Below are positions 7,416 to 9,053 of a DNA stretch of 9,053 nt, piece by piece (position 1 is the first letter of the stretch; each line of letters begins with the position of its first letter). Made by a program: the position numbers and the translations under genes. Location of the stretch: contig JBHIDJ010000119.1 in the NCBI GenBank assembly GCA_046760105.1, positions 1 to 9,053 on the forward strand, given 5' to 3'. Under the pieces are notes generated by a model that was not told where the DNA came from, did not search any database, and was given only the letters and a program-made list of their open reading frames with translations. The stretch comes from JBHIDJ01 sp046760105 (GTDB lineage Bacteria > Pseudomonadota > Gammaproteobacteria > Acidiferrobacterales > SPGG2).

Positions 7416-7733
7416 GTGCACAAATGGTCTCTGTATATAAGCGATGTCATGCGGCTGTGTGGCGGTTTAAACGCATTTGTTGATCTTCCGACGTTGACAG
7501 CCAAGATCGACATGGAAGCAGTACTTCAAGTAAACCCGGTCGCCATCGTCGCAGCAGGCGTCGAGGATTCAGGGACACTCGATGGCTGGTACAAGTGATC
7601 GCATCTAAATGCAGTCAAAAACAAAAACTTCTTTCTGATTCCTTATCAACTCATTGCACGCCACAGCCCGCGTATCCTCGACGGGGCTGAGCGCTTGTGC
7701 GCCGCGCTAGAGCACGTGCGAAGCCAGCACTAG
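7416..7733 (+). pseudogene. btuF: btuF-like cobalamin-binding protein, C-terminal relic with an in-frame stop
   Basis: The frame reads ISDVMRLCGGLNAFVDLPTL from 7437, then MEAVLQVNPVAIVAAG, DGWYK, a TGA at 7596-7598, and continues without a shift as SHLNAVKNKNFFLIPYQLI, RHSPRILDGAERLCAALEHV to TAG 7731-7733. This matches the C-terminal lobe of periplasmic BtuF-type vitamin B12 ABC transporter binding proteins; the family typically has W at the TGA position (W..L.AV...N.Y.IP) and HTPRILDGAE near the end. About 100 residues remain; the N-terminal signal peptide and first lobe (roughly two thirds of the gene) are absent, and upstream of about 7437 the sequence no longer fits in any frame I checked. 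There is no usable ribosome binding site. The surviving reading frame shows the loss is fairly recent. A functional product is very unlikely. Confidence 0.87.
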
Positions 7734-8152
7734 CTGGACTGTGCAGCGTTTTCGACCGCAACCTTCACCGAGATACGTGCCGCCGGGCAATAAGCTCGTG
7801 GCTTTTCTCACCGGTCAGCGCTCGGTCCATACTGCCAGGAGGTGCCCCAGACCGGCGGTTTTGCGCAAAAAATGTCCAAGAAATCGACTTCACCAGTTCA
7901 ACGTCAAATCTAATTCGATACATGTTCAGATACTTATAATCAAAACCTAGCGTGGTACAGAAATTGCATCCCATCACGACCACCAAAAACTAAGGATGAG
8001 GGCACGCACACCGATGTAAGGACGAGGCATCAATAGGTTGCTTGCTTTTCCGGGTGCCTAGTGCACCACAACCTGAGACCGACGTGCTTTATCTTAAAGG
8101 TCTACTCGTCTTCCTGTTCCGGCAGCCGCACGGAGATAAATCAGAGATCACA
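7734..8152. other. Non-coding stretch upstream of the FecR-domain gene
   Basis: These 419 bases hold no credible gene. They contain a good -10-like hexamer (listed separately) and a perfect 12-bp palindrome TTTTGCGCAAAA at 7859-7870 of unknown meaning. The FecR reading frame extends upstream to a TTG at 8042, but the signal peptide places the real start at 8153, so 8042-8152 is taken as 5' untranslated. No stable terminator hairpin was noticed after the btuF relic. Confidence 0.5.
7914..7940 (+). promoter_or_regulatory. Candidate promoter for the FecR-domain gene
   Basis: A consensus -10 box TATAAT lies at 7935-7940 in a locally A+T-rich patch. The only -35-like hexamer at a usable distance is TTCGAT (7914-7919, 15-nt spacing), which is poor. 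A start near 7947 would give a leader of about 205 nt before the ATG at 8153, long enough for post-transcriptional control, though no known riboswitch was recognised. Weak evidence beyond the -10 match. Confidence 0.3.
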
Positions 8153-9022
8153 ATGCGCGCGCGTATTCGCGTAGCGTCTGCGTTTTTACTCCCCACGTCC
8201 TTGTTGTTCACACTGGCTTCAATAAGCGCTGAGGAGCCGCCTATAAACGGCGGCAGTATCCAAGATCTTGCCGGCGATGTTGTCATCGCTACCAGCGAGA
8301 CAAATCACCGCAAGGCACGCAGAGGCGATGTGTTGGGAACAGGTGCCAGGATAACAACCGGTGATAACAGCTACGCTGTTCTGGCGTTCAACGATGGCCA
8401 GATCATCGCGTTGCAGTCAGATACGTTATTCCTGATCGATGACTATCGATTTATTGAGACCAAGGTCAAACACAGCAGGATCAGCTTTTCCTTGCTCAAA
8501 GGCGGTCTTCGGGCCGTGAGTGGCTTAATAGCTACTCGCAATAGGCGAGCGTTTAGCTTGAAAACACCCGTGGCTGAGTTAGGGGTGAGAGGAACTGATT
8601 TCGCGGTGGTGTTTCGAGAGGATGCAGCTTCAGGAAATGCAATAGCAGCGGCGTTCCCACCAGGAATGTACGCGGAAGTCTACACCGGCGCGATTGCTGT
8701 CAGGACGAGCGTCGCAGCGGCATTTGTTGTAGCGGGGGATTCAGCCTTCGTTGACTCCTGGTTCGCGCGACCGACTCTGATTTCTGGAGCAGAACAGCCA
8801 CTGCATATCTTTCTTGAAGTGGCGAAAATACCCATACCAAGCGTCAGCGATGTTCGCGCGTCGCAACGGCCAGAGAACGCAACTGGCGCGGACTGGCGGA
8901 ATGAGGCTTCACGACCCGATCGGCCCGGCCGCCCTGACCGCCTGGATCGTCCGGACCGGCCCGATCGCCCGGATCGACCCGAACGGCCAGACCGACCCGA
9001 TCGGCCAGACCGCTCAGACTGA
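8153..9022 (+). CDS. Secreted FecR-domain protein with a C-terminal (Arg-Pro-Asp)n tail
   Basis: A 289-residue protein. ATG 8153 is preferred over the in-frame TTG at 8042 because it begins a clean signal peptide (MRARIRVAS then hydrophobic, predicted cleavage near ASISA26-EE); AGAGAT lies just upstream. No lipobox Cys is present, so a soluble periplasmic or exported protein is expected. Residues about 35-155 are a FecR fold: GDVLGTGARITTGDNSYAVL, then LLKGGLRAVSGL, then TPVAELGVRGTDFAV, the usual signature. It is not a FecR anti-sigma regulator in form: there is no N-terminal cytoplasmic domain, no transmembrane anchor and no adjacent sigma factor gene. Residues 254-289 are twelve tripeptides of the type R-P-D (variants G, E, L, S), highly charged and likely extended. 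Function is unknown; FecR domains occur in proteins linked to cell-surface or signalling systems, and downstream genes lie outside the window. Confidence 0.9.
   Translation: MRARIRVASAFLLPTSLLFTLASISAEEPPINGGSIQDLAGDVVIATSETNHRKARRGDVLGTGARITTGDNSYAVLAFNDGQIIALQSDTLFLIDDYRFIETKVKHSRISFSLLKGGLRAVSGLIATRNRRAFSLKTPVAELGVRGTDFAVVFREDAASGNAIAAAFPPGMYAEVYTGAIAVRTSVAAAFVVAGDSAFVDSWFARPTLISGAEQPLHIFLEVAKIPIPSVSDVRASQRPENATGADWRNEASRPDRPGRPDRLDRPDRPDRPDRPERPDRPDRPDRSD
8912..9019 (+). repeat. Twelve tandem 9-bp units encoding R-P-D tripeptides
   Basis: The 3' end of the FecR gene is 36 codons arranged as twelve units: RPD RPG RPD RLD RPD RPD RPD RPE RPD RPD RPD RSD. All twelve first positions are Arg, ten second positions are Pro, ten third positions are Asp. 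The codons differ from unit to unit (CGA, CGG, CGC, CGT; CCC, CCT, CCG, CCA; GAT, GAC), so the repeat is stronger at the protein level than in DNA. The tail ends directly at the TGA. Confidence 0.95.
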
Positions 9023-9053
9023 CTCCTACCGCAGCACCGGACGTGAACGAGCC
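9023..9053. other. Window end after the FecR gene
   Basis: The last 31 bases hold nothing recognisable; no terminator hairpin is visible and the next gene is not reached. Confidence 0.3.

Noticed and set aside
7596..7598. TGA recoding (Trp or selenocysteine) in the btuF relic
   Set aside because: TGA ends pilV, ampD, ampE and the FecR gene, the family residue is Trp not Cys, and the gene is already truncated at its 5' side.
7859..7870. Palindrome TTTTGCGCAAAA as an operator
   Set aside because: It is perfect but single, lies about 70 nt upstream of the putative -10, and matches no operator I can name; noted only in the spacer description.
7996..8019. Seven-codon leader peptide (MRARTPM) before the FecR gene
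   Set aside because: The AAGG sits directly against the ATG with no spacing, there are no regulatory codons or hairpins, and such short ORFs are common by chance.
8042..8152. N-terminal extension of the FecR protein from TTG 8042
   Set aside because: It would add 37 residues in front of a clean signal peptide starting at ATG 8153; no ribosome binding site supports the TTG.
8153..9022. FecR as an anti-sigma regulator of an iron-uptake system
   Set aside because: It has a cleavable signal peptide, no transmembrane anchor or cytoplasmic sigma-binding domain, and no adjacent FecI-type sigma factor or TonB receptor in the window.

Overview
The window looks like a chromosomal segment of a free-living or host-associated gammaproteobacterium. 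It carries a complete FimT/PilV/PilW/PilX/PilY1 minor-pilin block, an adjacent ampD-ampE pair with gammaproteobacterial-type sequences, and moderately high G+C with G/C-rich third codon positions. The species cannot be named from the sequence alone. The standard code is used: TGA terminates pilV, ampD, ampE and the FecR gene.

Layout. (1) Bases 1-4825, minus strand: a type IV pilus minor-pilin operon read fimT/GspH > pilV > pilW > pilX > (possible 45-codon ORF) > pilY1. Spacing is tight: ATGA overlap at pilV/pilW and 9-nt gaps at fimT/pilV and pilX/pilW. pilY1 runs off the left edge, so only its first 584 codons, with the von Willebrand A domain, are seen. Together these proteins would form the tip/priming complex of a type IV pilus, with PilY1 as the tip adhesin/mechanosensor. 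(2) Bases 4826-5768: about 0.94 kb with no intact gene. It contains a possible pil promoter and two stretches, one per strand, that look like decayed coding sequence. (3) Bases 5769-7352, plus strand: ampD (cytosolic anhydro-muropeptide amidase) and ampE (membrane protein of the AmpE/CobD-like family), a peptidoglycan-recycling pair. (4) Bases 7416-7733: the C-terminal part of a BtuF-like cobalamin-binding protein, cut off at its 5' side and interrupted by an in-frame TGA where a Trp is expected; this is a pseudogene. (5) Bases 7734-8152: non-coding, with a plausible -10 box. (6) Bases 8153-9022: a secreted FecR-domain protein ending in twelve consecutive Arg-Pro-Asp-type tripeptides.

No rRNA, tRNA, CRISPR, integrase or intact insertion sequence was seen. 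The most notable items are the btuF relic, the (RPD)n tail of the FecR protein whose codons vary while the amino acids do not, the small ORF filling the pilX-pilY1 gap, and the unusual 5' end of fimT. No convincing wholly new system is visible; the unusual material is gene decay around ampDE and small additions to known systems.
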